A stretch of 64,000 bases of DNA. Source: Plicaturopsis crispa FD-325 SS-3 (Eukaryota; Basidiomycota; Agaricomycetes; Amylocorticiales; Amylocorticiaceae). Below are positions 21,967 to 33,942 of the stretch, in pieces (the stretch's first letter is position 1; each line of letters starts with the position of its first letter). The stretch covers positions 62,001 through 126,000 of the forward strand of contig KN832571.1 of the NCBI GenBank assembly GCA_000827205.1, given 5' to 3'. The notes beneath the pieces were generated by a model. The model saw only the letters and a list, made by a program, of their open reading frames with translations, was not told where the DNA came from and did no database searches. The position numbers and the translations under genes are program-made.

Positions 21967-24054
21967 ATTCACTGAGGTGCAAATGAGTTGTCGCTGCGAT
22001 GGCTCTGATGTCTTAGCATATCGGTGCCAGACGACAATGACGCCCCTGTAATGAAGCACTACGGTGTTGTCCCACCGCGTCTGGTGTCTTCCTGCGAAAT
22101 TTTCTTGCAACCAAGGAGGTGTAGGATGTCCGACGTACGCCATGAATCTGAGGGCCTATGCTCTCTGTATGGTTCACCATGTTATGAAACCAAGCGTAGA
22201 TATTGCCTAGTGCTACAATATAATCCCCACATGCTATTACTGAGAATGGCTCCCTCTAGCTTCTCAAAGACTCCTCAAGCCTGCCTAAAGCAAGGGCATT
22301 CTACCATAACTTGTCATGACACCGCCTGGGAGGGAGGTGAGCAGCTGCATTACCCTTCCCGGGCCGGGCACATACCCTTGGGTAAGATTACTTGTTGACA
22401 ATATGCATGGGCGCAACATATGTGATGCATGATGTCCACATCGTCGCCGTCCTCCCTTCCGTACATACGCTGGTGCTGCCACATCCAGTCCGATGTTACG
22501 TTCCTGCACACGAAAACGATATCTCGTCGGACAATCGAGAATACTTGTTCAAGCGCATCTTGGTAAACACAGGAAGGTAGACCGCCGCTGTCGCGCGTCT
22601 TGAATATCTTAACGAGTTGGATAGCAACGTAGTTCAGCGCCGCATACTTGCAGAGGGTCCACTACGGCAGAGCGCAAAACAAATGGGTGAAGAGGGTGAT
22701 GATAGCACGGCTTGCAGTCCCGCAGGAGAGTCGAAATAAATCAAGAGCGTGATGATTTAGCATCACTGGCTCAACAATATATTCAAGCATGATCCTAACG
22801 AGGGGGAGAGGGAGCGGATATGTCGACCTACATAATTACCTGACGAGAATAGGATGTCAGAGCTATGACAGCCGCAGCATGGGAGTAGTGAGCTCACCTT
22901 GATTGGTGATGACTTAACGCACAAAAAGTAAGTCTCCGAGAGACAGCGGGCAAAAAATTGGCACAGCAGACGAAGAGTAGTCTGAATCGAGTTTTACGTC
23001 GTCTCCCTGTCTCGAGCACAGGGAGACAAAACGCAAGCCACGAAGTGCACTAAAGGACAGAACATCAAATCCCCCGATCCCATGTGCTTTCGCATTCTCC
23101 TCGTGCATCCAATATCCCGCGACCCGCAAAGTGAGCCAGCATTCTGCGCAGTTCATTGTACGTTGATGAGTGGTGATGACCAAACTCGAGGCGAGGGCGT
23201 GGTGGGTGTAACTGTGAGACCGGGTGGTGCTCGACAGCGGCACGGCGTGGCCGGTGCCACCCTACCAGCAGCTGCAGGAGTCCCTCGTTGCTGGGTGCGT
23301 TTGCTCCACTTCAGGCAGCATCAAGCCGCACCAGATTCAGTTCAGAATCTGCATCTCTACAATTGCGGGCGCTGGTATCCTCGTGCTCATGAGGCAATCG
23401 AGTGGGATAATGTCACCAAGGTGACAGCGGCCATCGTCTAAGACAACGGCGGAGAGGATGCCTGTTCTACTGAACCCACAACCAGCTCTCCTGCATTCCT
23501 AGGAATACACGCGGAAGCCGATAGAGAGTGCGAAAGCGAGATCAAAGGAGACGTACTGCCCAGTCCCCGCGACGACTTCCAAACCAGTCCTTCACCACAT
23601 CCTCCCTCGTCCGAGATCTTGGGATGCGCTGAAAACAGCGAGGCGAAGGACCGGTGCGTTTCTGATACGTCGCTTGGCTAGTTATGACCAGATCCAGCTA
23701 GAATCAAGCAAGGGGAACTAGAATACTCAGACCTTAGCCCGCTCGCGAATGAAGAGTAGAACTCTGTGCGGAACGAGCATCGTGGCTTTCAGTCTGCTGT
23801 GGTGGAGAAAAGGAGAAAAACCGACAATTTTATCCGAAGGGCTCTCCTGTCGGAAGTCGGCACGTTCCGGTCCTGCCGCCACAAGCTGCCGCCGCTCGTC
23901 GTGTGCCGCTTGATCCTTGCACTGAACAGCGAACTTGTCCTTGTAGTCTGCTTGTACTCATACGCGCATACGTAGAACGCCGGGAAAAATACTCTCTACT
24001 GGGACTTCCTGAATCACTGCGACCGGAATACTGTTGTCGGAGCCCATTGCGACC
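21967..24054. other. Intergenic region containing a decayed repeat copy
   Basis: 3' flank of the J-domain gene, then the right copy of the duplicated unknown segment (about 22960-23820), then the promoter of the LRR gene. No intact gene recognised. Confidence 0.5.
22960..23820 (-). pseudogene. Decayed copy II of the unknown duplicated sequence
   Basis: Same landmarks and orientation as the copy at 17480-18300, including a minus-strand LDSDYSSSA stretch near 22.97 kb and the GGAACGAGCATCGTGG stretch near 23.78 kb. Frames are broken on both strands. The two copies bracket the J-domain gene. Confidence 0.45.
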
Positions 24055-25471
24055 ATGAGTCCAAGCGGTGTCTACCGTCCTCCGCCCTCTTCCCGCCGCT
24101 CTGCACCAAAAGTCTCTCTCTCCGGTCGCAGTCATGTCGATCGTCTAGATGCAGGACTGAAGTCTGTCTCTGGTAAGTAGCTTGCAACCTTATGCTCGGC
24201 ATGACACTGAGGTCGAGCAGGCGCACAGGAAATCATCGCTGCCATTTGCACGCGTAGACTTGTCACCAAACTTATACTTGGACACAACGACCTCGGTGAC
24301 GATGGATGCGCCGTCTTATTCAAGTTTTTGTGCTCGACACATGGTAAAAAATACAAGATCGCGGAGATTAGCCTCAATTCGAATGGCATCGGAGACGATG
24401 GTCTTCTTGCGGTAGCTGAATACTTGAGAGACAACCGTACATTGAGCGTGCTGTTCTTACAGAATGTGAGTGTAAACGGTGCAACTATAAGACCGAACCT
24501 CTTCTAACTGCTATAAAATATGAAAGAATGTCTTTACCGGCGATAGTTCAGCCATGTCTACCTTCGTCTCTGCTTTGAACACATCCTCGCTATCATTTGT
24601 CGCCTTCTCTACCAACATCCAACTGTCCGACGCCTTTCTCGCGTCGTTCCTCCCGTCTATATCATCGCCTCATCTCCGCGAGCTCCACTTATCCGCCACA
24701 GGTTTGACCTATCGCTCCGGTCCTATCCTTATCGACTATATTTCCTCCCCACAGTGCCGCCTCCATACACTCAAATGTAACGGCAATTCACTCGGCCTCG
24801 AGACCGTCAAGGAGATCGTGGCTGCCATCGAACATAACAATTTTGGTTTGCTACGCGTTGAAATGTACTCAAATCAACGTGACGCGGAGCAAGATAACTT
24901 CGGTGACATTCACGCGAAGTGGCTGGAAACCGAGCAGCATCTGAAGAAGGTGCTAATCAGGAACGAGCGGCTCAGGAGGTCCACTGAGAGCGAGGCATTG
25001 TTCCTCCTCTGCTATGCGCGTGCCCTGCTGTTGCGGCCCACGGCGCACCAGGACGATGTCCGCTGTGAACTCTTCGCAAATGCGCCGCCAACGCATTCCC
25101 CTGCACACACGTCCCTATTTCCCTTCCATGATCTCCCCACGGAGCTACAACTCCACATCCTCTCCTTCCTGGCCCCTTCACTATCCTCTGCGCAACGCAT
25201 ACGTATATACGAATACGCTGCCTCGTCATCGACGCTCCCTCAAGTTCTCCCGAAGCTGCACCACCACCCGAACTGCATTCCTGACCCGTCGAGCATGCCA
25301 TTTGGAATGGGCGGCGGTATTTTTGGCGTCACTGGTGCGGCGACCGAAGGGTGTGCTAACGGTAAATGCATGGGTGCGGGGAACAGTGTTCTCTGCAAAC
25401 GCGAAGAGGCGCGCGCGCGGTGGCTGGAGGAGGTCAGATGCAGCGTATACGAGCCCGGGCCTGCATTGTAA
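24055..25471 (+). CDS. Leucine-rich-repeat protein with an F-box-like C-terminal motif
   Basis: Three exons (24055-24172, 24221-24465, 24527-25471) give 435 aa. Ribonuclease-inhibitor-type LRRs run through residues ~40-250: LVTKLILGHNDLGDDGC, IAEISLNSNGIGDDGL, LSVLFLQN, LRELHLSATGLTY, LHTLKCNGNSLGLETVKEI. Towards the C-terminus FHDLPTELQLHILSFLAP reads like an F-box or related LP-x-E-L helix. The last part is Gly/Cys-containing (GCANGKCMGAG). Such LRR/F-box-like proteins may act as substrate adaptors of SCF ligases, but here the F-box-like motif is C-terminal, which is unusual. Start chosen as the first ATG giving an in-phase first exon. Confidence 0.8.
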
Positions 25472-25854
25472 TCAACTTGTGTGCTGTGTTTTCGGTGAGG
25501 ATCGTTTTGCATTCAATAGTTTCGTTTCCATGGATCTGTACCACATGTACTCAATACCGCATACTGTAACTTGGGACTTTCATAATGATACCTTGCATAG
25601 TGATCTGGTACTTGAAAAGATATGTACGAGAGAGGCGTACAGTGCGTCTACTAATTACATGCACGTCGATGTGGCATTAGTGGCTGTCACCGCGTCCGCG
25701 CGAGGCCCAAGCTGCAGAATCCATCCACTACCGATTGTACATCCACAGTACAGCCGAACTATAGGCTACAGGATATATCCTACACCTGGTGACGCTTCGG
25801 GCTACATTCGTTGTCGGTACACTGGTGATAAATAGTGCGTAGCACAGAGTCCTC
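25472..25854. other. Convergent intergenic gap
   Basis: 3' flanks of the LRR gene and RLI1. A frame of the LRR region stays open to 25835, but without protein-like features. Nothing else recognised. Confidence 0.45.
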
Positions 25855-28237
25855 TCAGTCCTCGAGGAAGAAGTAGTTCCCGGCGCCTGGAAGGACATGA
25901 AGCGGAAATTGTCAGATTAAATCACAGAAAAGAAAGAGACAACGTACTTTTCTGCTCGCGGTCCTTGATACTGTTGAGTTTGTTTACTCGCGGCCGGTAG
26001 TTGGTCGGGTCCCGTCGGAAAGTGATCTCGAGTGATGCCAAGAATCTGTTCATTCCAGATAGCAATGACTGGGGTCTACAAAAATATGTGAGAAACAAGA
26101 CAACATCAGCGAGCATATATGGAGTGACGTACGGGGTCGCTGTGGCGGAAACGGCGGGCTGGCCCTGGAAGCAGATGACACGGTCGGCGAGGTAGGTGGC
26201 CATGATGAAATCGTGCTCAATGACGAAGGCAGTTTTCTTTGCGTGAAGGATAAATCTGGAGAGCAAAAACAGCTCAGAATAACAATATCGTAGAGATGGG
26301 CGTTGCATCTGACCGTTTGATTACTTTGCTTGCAATGATACGCTGTTCGGAATCGAGGAAACTGCTCGGCTCATCGAGCAAGTAAACGGAGACATTGGGT
26401 TTGCCTGTGTACATATTAGACGGGAGCGCGCATCAGCATCGAGGAAGATAACGCATACCTAGCGCAAGCACAATAGCCACGCGCTGGAGCTCTCCTCCCG
26501 ACAGCGTCTTGACCTCTTGGTCCATGATGTTCTCCAAGTTCATCGGCTTGAGCACGTCCGTCTGGAACTGCGGGTGCATGAACGCCTGCTTGATCTGCTT
26601 CAGCAGCAGCATGCGGACGCTACCCGGGAACTTGGGCGAAATCGTCTGGGGCTTGAGCGACACTGCGAGGGTCTGTTTGTCCGTCTCGACATCGGGGGTG
26701 TCGCCGGCGAGCAGCCGAACAAACGTTGTCTTGCCCGTGCCGTTCTCCCCGAGCATGACGATGATCTCCGAATCAGTGAACGATCCGCTCTCGACGGTCA
26801 GCTTGAAGCCTCCGAGCGTCTTTGTCATTGCCGGGTAGGAGTAGTGCCGGGTTTTGTCAACCAAGACTTCTTCCGCGGTTTCGACCATCTTGAACGACAA
26901 AGACTCGTTCCGGAACCGCAGATTCTCCGTCGGGATAAAGCCGTCGAGGAAGATATTGATGCCTGCGAAAATTTAACGGTCAATGGCTAGGGAATGATTT
27001 AAGCAAGATGTACGCACCTTCACGAACTGAGGACGGCATGGTGACGACGCCGTACATAGATGGTTTGCCGTATAGACAGCAGATGAAATCGGATAAGTAG
27101 TCAAGGACGGACAGATCGTGCTCCACTGCAACAACGTAACAATCTGGAGTGAGCAGCGACCGGATGACCTCGGCTGCCCTCAGACGCTGCTTGATATCCA
27201 GATAACTAGAAGGCTCGTCGAACATGTACCTACGCAGCCAGGGTCAAAGACAAATTCCTGCGAGGAAAAACTGAGACATACACGTCGGCGCGCTGGATGC
27301 AAGACATGGCGATCGCGAAACGCTGCAACTCCCCTCCAGAAAGTTGCGTGACTTGTCGATCGAGGACCTTGTTAAGCTCGAGCTCGTCGCAGAGTTTTTG
27401 TTTGTTGTCTAGTTCTAGTTTCGAGTTGAGCATGTCCGACACCGTCATCTCGCCTTTGATAGCGCGGGGTATGTGGTCGACGTATTGCGGTTTGATCAGT
27501 GCTTTCAGGTTATCCTCTAGCACCTTCGTGAAGTAGTTCTGCAATTCGGAGCCACGGAAGTATTTTAGAATCTCCTGCCAATCTGGAGGATCCTGAAGAG
27601 AACATGTATGGAGTCAGTCTCATATAATCGTGTCGCAGCAAGGAAGAGCGCGGAAGCTTTGAACGAACATCATAACGGCCCAGGTTTGGCTTCAATTTCC
27701 CGGCAAGAATTTTCAGCGCCGTGCTTTTTCCGATACCATTCGTGCCCACAAGCCCCAGTACTTGTCCAGGCCGTGGCGTAGGGAGCCGATGCAGTTTAAA
27801 GGCGTTTGCGGTGTATCGATGTGTGACTTGCGAGTCCAGATTTGTAGGTAGATTGATGATGGCAATTGCTTCAAAGGGGCATCTTAATGACTCGATTAGT
27901 GTCCAAGTAGGTTCAAGGTCATATTTCCTGCTCACTTTTTGACGCAAATACCACATCCAATACACAGGAATTCGGAGATGAACGAGATTTTGTCGGTAGG
28001 TTTGACCTCGATGCACAGTTTCCCTGATTGATATCTTAGTCATAGATCGCTGTCTGCTCATGGGCATGTATTCACCCATCTTTACGACAGGGCAAGACTG
28101 TGAAAAGGCAGTCCGATGAGTTCAGCTATTTTCTCTTGCATCGATATGTACGGTACCTTTTTGCATTCTTGAGCACATCGTTTGGGCTTGCACCGGTTGG
28201 CGTCAACGATTGCGATACGGGTAATCTTGTCAGACAT
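25855..28237 (-). CDS. RLI1: ABCE1/RLI1 ribosome-recycling ATPase
   Basis: Eleven exons (28237-28157, 28097-28076, 28023-27936, 27882-27669, 27592-27282, 27229-27018, 26962-26459, 26404-26314, 26255-26133, 26075-25948, 25886-25855) give 601 aa, close to yeast Rli1 (608). The N-terminal iron-sulfur domain shows [15 protein letters not shown] and [12 protein letters not shown]. Two ATPase halves follow, with Walker [10 protein letters not shown] and [17 protein letters not shown] signatures in both, and [16 protein letters not shown] Walker B motifs. The end ([15 protein letters not shown]) matches the family. RLI1 splits post-termination 80S ribosomes and also acts in ribosome export and initiation. 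It is head to head with PIN4 across 190 bp. Confidence 0.97.
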
Positions 28238-28427
28238 AACTGACAGAGATGGGGGTAGGTAATTGAGAGACGACGCTGAGGACACTGATCAAATCGAGGA
28301 CAGCATGAGGTGCCGCAAAATCTATTTCCTTTTTCGGATGCGATGACTATGACGAACGTCGGCCACTTTGCACGCCGCCTCAACGCTGCCTTGTCCATTT
28401 GGTCGTTGCTACTTCGCTGGGGTCTAC
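28238..28427. promoter_or_regulatory. Bidirectional promoter, RLI1 / PIN4
   Basis: Only 190 bp separate the ATG codons of RLI1 (minus) and PIN4 (plus), so both must be driven from this segment. Both products serve ribosome production or recycling, so shared control is plausible (inference). No clear TATA box. Confidence 0.55.
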
Positions 28428-29104
28428 ATGGCCAAGAAATCTACCGGATCTACTGAAAAGAAACCTGCTGAGAAGAAAGCCGGTGACAAAAAGGGAAGCA
28501 AAGCCGATAGCAGCTCAGCAGAGAAAAAGGTGCGCGCATAGTCGCGAGTCGCGCGCGACGCGTTACCGTTTGACCTGCAAGTATTGAGTACTGGTTTCTA
28601 CTAGGGAAAGGGTGCACTCAAGGCGGCTACGGCCGTGAATGTGCGCCATATCCTCTGCGAGAAACACTCGAAAGCAACTGAGGCCTTGCAGAAGATCACG
28701 GTCCGTCCAGCCAATCACATCCATCGCATTTTGGCTTACCCTGCTTTCACTATTTAGGAGGGCCAACGCTTCGACAAGGTCGCGCAGGAGTACTCTGAGG
28801 ACAAGGCAAAGGGTACGTCCATTCATGCTGGGATGCTTAAAACCCGTCGTTCTGAAACTCGTCTGTGAATGTTCATTACAGCTGGTGGCAGTTTAGGATG
28901 GATGGTCAGAGGCTCAATGGTCGTAAGTACCGCTCATCGCAACTCAATTTTAGTTGACATACTGATATGTTGTATCTCCTTAAGGGCCCGTTCCAAGATG
29001 CTGCATTCCTCCTTGAGCCGTCAACTGTGGACAAGCCGAAGCTATCACCTCTGGTTAAAACCACGCACGGATACCATATAATCATGGTAGAAGGTCGTCG
29101 ATGA
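28428..29104 (+). CDS. Parvulin-type peptidyl-prolyl isomerase (PIN4/Par14)
   Basis: Five exons (28428-28529, 28605-28700, 28758-28812, 28882-28922, 28985-29104) give 137 aa, the expected size for PIN4 (human 131). A Lys-rich disordered tail (residues 1-35) precedes the single parvulin domain: [51 protein letters not shown] and [10 protein letters not shown]. There is no WW domain, which separates it from Pin1/Ess1. PIN4 isomerises X-Pro bonds, binds DNA in its basic tail and takes part in pre-rRNA processing in the nucleolus. Confidence 0.95.
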
Positions 29105-29475
29105 GCAGGGCTTTTGTGATCCTCGCGAATTTCGACTCTGCATACACTCTCCTTGCTTTGAGTTCGACCTGCCGTCTCCAACCTGCAGTTCATAACAATG
29201 TATTACTATTGGATGAAAACGGAATTGACACGACTACAGGATGTACGATAGGGCTGCAACGAGGCAGACCGTGCAAAGCCAATTCAACGTGATATGTATT
29301 GTATCGCATTAGGACTACTTGTGGGTGACATATGATGGCGCCAACTGAGAGCGGCCCGATGGCAGCTTGTACGAAGTCTATGGAGTCCACAGGAGGCGCA
29401 GAGGAGGCGCAAGGAATGACAGATGACGAGAGTCTGAGTGCGAGCGCCGACGAGGATGGAGAAGCGTGCCGATGT
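29105..29475. other. Convergent intergenic gap
   Basis: Between the PIN4 stop and the SANT-protein stop. A minus-strand frame (29190-29390) with VDSIDFVQAAIGPL could be an alternative last exon of the SANT gene, but no phase-compatible junction was found. Confidence 0.45.
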
Positions 29476-32400
29476 CTACATCAGGTTGGTCGAGTATGTC
29501 GACGACTGGGCTACTATAGGATCGCGAGGGAAAGAGGACATAAGGGTACTTTCCATGTGTCATTGAGAGAGTCTGTACATACCTTGGGAGTGGCCTGCCG
29601 TGGGGGCTGCCGATACCGACGGTCCTGACTGCACAATGGGCGACATGACCCCAGAACCTGGATATTGCGGTAGTTCTTTCCATTCAATGGGTGCATCAAT
29701 GGGAGCCTCAGGTGTCGGAGAGCGTTTTGGAGCACTCGCTGCGACTTTCTCTAACTCAAGCTCGGAAAGATTGCTCTTGTAGTAGTTGCTGACTTGTACA
29801 GTGGTCTAAGAAAAAACACGCAATGATCAGCGCGCCGGCATGATTGAAAAAAGAAAGGGCACGCACCTTATTAGGCATAGAGGCTGCTATGCGTTTGAAG
29901 TCGTCTCCGTGCTGTGCGAGAAGAGCGAGGAATATTTCTGGAGAGTAGGCGGTTGAGGGTCGTTAGCCGAAGTCGGAGGGGTAGCATGGGGCGCCATACT
30001 TTTGTCTTCATCTGACCAGTGGGCGGCGGCGGCGGCAGCTAGCTTCCGGCGACTAATGGTCTCTGCTGGATCCTGATCAGGCGCTGGCCCCGGCGACATG
30101 GACGCGCTAACGGTAGCGGGCGTCTTGGTTGGCCTCCTTGCCTTGCGCCCTCTCTTAACAGGGGCTTTGGACTGCTCGGCATCCTGTCAGCGAAGTTATA
30201 AGTGAGCTGCAAACTAGCAAGCGAACGAAACACGAACAGGCGTTCCGTCCTCTTGGCCACGATCAGCCACCGATGCCGTTTGTGCGGCTCGCCGGGTGCG
30301 TTTCTGCCGTGCCTCTGGCTCAGGCGTCGGCGTCGAAGTCGGCGTTCCCTCCAGCTGAGCCACCCCACCCCGCCTGGGTGGAGCCCGCTTGCGTCGTGCC
30401 ACGGGACCGCTCGACGCCGACACTTCGTCGTCGTGTTGACGGATGTCCGTCAGTAGTGCATTGCCCTTCTGTTTCCCTGCGGCTGCCTTCCTTTTGCCCT
30501 TACGCTTTCCTGGGGCAACGCGATTCGCGAGCTTGCGGAAGTCGATGAACTGCTTCTTGTGCAAGTAGTAGTACGCAACGCATTGCGAAGCAGTCTTGTG
30601 CGGAATATGATCTGCGATGAGGCCAAACTGCTTCGGGTATGTCGCGAAGTGCTCCACGAAGAGCTCTTTCTCGGTCTCCGTCCAGTCATCGATGCCGGTG
30701 TCGGGCGCGTAGAAGGTATGCGGATCATCAACGATGTTGTTCGTGTCGTCAAACCTGCAATGTGTCGAGCCCTCGGTAACGGATATCATATCAGGGATTT
30801 TCGCTACGTTCCTTTTCGCTAGCTGTTCCGGGTCAAAAAGTTCGTCGTTGCCCAAGCTAGCGATGACCTGATCCAGCTCGAAGTCCGGAACAGCATCACC
30901 CAAGGCAGCAGCAGAGCGGCGAGTGGTCCTGCCAGAAGCTGGAGTAGGTACGGTTTCCTCTGGCGTGAGGCTTTTCTTGTCTTTTCCTCCGTCTAGCCTA
31001 GCACAGTACGTCTGCCACTTTTCATGGCGGTCCAAATATTCCCGTCGAAGCCGATTGACTTTGGCGGCGAGATTATCGTTCTGCATCCGCAGCTGGACAG
31101 CCACCCGCGATCTCGCCGAGGCGAATGCTTCGCAGCTGTCCCGGAATGGCTTTCCCTTGATGACCTCCTCGACGAGCTGCGTCGCGCACGGCTCGTCAGG
31201 GGGCAGAACGCATGGTGCGATGCGGATATTGTCCTCTAGAACAGGATCAACGCGATGGTTGTATGTCTGGCGATCGCAATGCATTCTGGTCATGACTACT
31301 ATGCGCAGAGCGTCAGCCGTGGATTTGGCATCGGCCATATTAGGGATATGCTGGTGGCCAGGAGCCACTGGAGGGTCCACGGACATGGAATCCTCGGCCA
31401 TATCTAACTCGGCGTCGAGCTGAGGAGATTCTTGCTGTGACTCAAGCACTGGAGGCGCGAGGGCGATGACAGGAGCCGATGGAGGATCATCAACATCCAT
31501 AGAGCGTGCATCGCCTCTCGGAGACGATGTCAACGGTTTATTGTCCACGACCGGTGACCGTTGTTGCAGTGAACCTTTGTCGCCTGCTGACGTCGTGCCT
31601 GTACTGTGTTCTGAGGAGTCTGGGGCAGACCCCGAATGCTTCTTCGAGACCGTATCATCGTTCAGCGCTAGACCCGGAAAGATATGATGGTCAGAGTATT
31701 GTCTATATAGGGGCAGCTATTCGCATACCTTGGCCAATGACAGGAGCAGTGGCAGTGGGTGTAGGGGTTGAGTCAGACAAAGACGCGATGCTAGATGAAT
31801 TGACACGTCTGGAATTGGGAGCGTCCAGGTCAGTCGACACCTCTCGTATGTTGCTAGGAGGCTTTGGGCTTCCACGAGTAACTGGTGGGTTAGATAACTT
31901 GTCGACGTTTGTACGTCCAGATGCATGATCCTTGTCCACAACTTCGTCGGTAACCAGTCGTTCAACTTCAAGCGAGCTAGTAGAGGGAGCGATTGTGTGT
32001 TGAGAGGGGAGCGAAGGGGACTGCAACCTGATCTTCTTACGCGGTGATTCGTCGGCGTCGAATGGTCTGTCGTGCGGGGACTCATTGCGAGGCGACGGGC
32101 CTGTGGCATTAGCAGATATGGTTGGTGGTTTCATGGAGTGAGGGGAAGAGTGCACCGGCGACTTTGTGCGAAAAGGGGGAGTTATGGACGGCGTATGCTT
32201 ACTTGCAGTAGCCTTGGAGGTACTCTGTCGAAACGGCTCCATTCGTGTCTCAGAGGGATGTCGAGTCGATGTCGCCGTTGGACTGCCGCTCCGGAGAGGA
32301 GTGAAATGTCGTTCAGCTTCGTCGATGTACGTAGAACCGTGAGTGCGACTCAAATATCGTTCGTACTCAGGACCTAAAGGAAATTTAAATAGTTAAAACT

Positions 32401-33355
32401 TGAAAGAAACGACGTTTATGTCCACAAGAAGTGGCGGGGCGGAGCTTGGAAATTTGGTCTTCAGACAATGGACAAAGGAGACATACCGGGGTCTGGCCGA
32501 TACACATTCGGGAAAGTGCCGGGAGAGCCACGAGGCAGTAGACCACTCGGTTCTCTCCTAGGAGGAGAATCCCGTACGTACCGGCGCTCCATGGCTGATG
32601 GATCCGCAAAACCGTCGTCATCATTAGGTCTCCAGGAATCTCCGCGCGGGGGGAGATACGATTTTTGACGGGGAGGCGAGTCCGGGTACACGGGACGATA
32701 CCGTTCACCGAACACAGGAGGATAGAATGGAGGTGAGTAGTGAGAGCGCAATAGCCGATCATCCATAGGATCTCTGCGAAAATTAACAGGTCGGTCTTTT
32801 GGAGGCGTGCTAGAATGCAACAAGTTTCAATTGAGTCCAAGAGGTTCATTATGTATAGGTCTCTTACACTTCTACAGGAGCAGGTCTATCGAGATGACCA
32901 TCCTTCCATGAATCGGACGGTTCAAACATACGTTCGGCCATGATATCGCGGCGACCCTGAGGTTCTGGCATGAGTGGTGTTCGGGAGGGTAAGGAATTTC
33001 GTTCGGTCCATGCAGCGCTAGGAGCACTCCAAGAGACTGCACGACCCCATGCATCCACTTCAGGCCGATGAGGAGACTCGTAACGGTCAGGCGATGGAGA
33101 CCTGCTGAGATAAGTGCGCCCAGGACGATATACATTCGGAGCTGGTCGATAACTATTTATTTCTGGGCGATAATTATTTGAGTCGGGTCGATAGGTATTC
33201 GACTCAGGGCGGTAGGTATTCGAGTCCGGTCGGTAGCTGTTCGCATATTCCGGTAATGGGGGACCCGCGCGAGATGGAGGATAGTCATCGTACGGCACAT
33301 ATCGTCGAGAGGACGGACCAGGGGATAGTGTTCTTCGACGTCCTGCAAAAGCCAT
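29476..33355 (-). CDS. Snt1/NCoR-like SANT-domain corepressor subunit
   Basis: Eight exons (33355-32868, 32809-32487, 32373-31729, 31667-30238, 30183-30000, 29937-29867, 29805-29583, 29513-29476) give about 1133 aa. The N-terminus has six tandem 7-residue YRPxxNx repeats at 41-82, then a long Ser/Pro-rich region with a basic KKIRLQ patch. IPDMISVTEGSTHCRFDD precedes a first SANT domain at ~805-855 (WTETEKELFVEHF, AYYYLHKK). A second SANT domain near 1015-1060 is rebuilt across two introns (HWSDEDKKIFLALL, VQVSNYYKSN). This two-SANT layout is that of Snt1 of the Set3 histone deacetylase complex and of animal NCoR/SMRT. The last exon (12 codons) is the least certain. Confidence 0.85.
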
Positions 33356-33942
33356 GGGAGCCTAAGGAACAAAGGGGTCGACAAGTAAGGAGGCGATATG
33401 ATAGGACGAAAGTTGCGAAAATGAGCTAACGTCGTATGTAGCTTGTTGTCCGGTAGATGCACGGCGGGGGTCATTGTGTGCAGGGGTTGGCAGGCCCTGG
33501 AAGTCCCCATGCGACATTTAAGATAATAGAGGACAGGTGGCGTCCCGCAGGTGAATTATGTCCGTCGACGATGCGGTCCGGAAAACGTATGCAACAGGAG
33601 GCGTATTATCGTGTGCGCGTAGACAGCAAGTGCGGACGCAGAGAGCTAGAGAATTAACGCAAAAGAAAGCGATATAACGATGGTCGACGTTGTGGTTAAG
33701 GATGAAAGGATGAACTCGATGAAGAGTTCCAAAAGTTCGTAGCCATTTCCTCGGAGATTTCGTCTTGAGCGTCTCCGAGCGGCCCTGGTCAGGCTTTCAT
33801 AGCTTTGCCTGTGACACACTCAAGACACACTTACAGATTTCTTCTTCACGCACCATTACCTCCTGCTCTGCCTGTGTATCACGACTCGGAACACACTCGC
33901 AACGAAGACGGTCTACCGGTGCTGGGCGTGTCCACCGTCGAT
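33356..33942. other. Divergent intergenic region, SANT gene / PIG-S
   Basis: Shared upstream region of 587 bp. A frame begins at 33805 and runs into PIG-S in another frame; it has no support. No clear TATA box. Confidence 0.45.
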
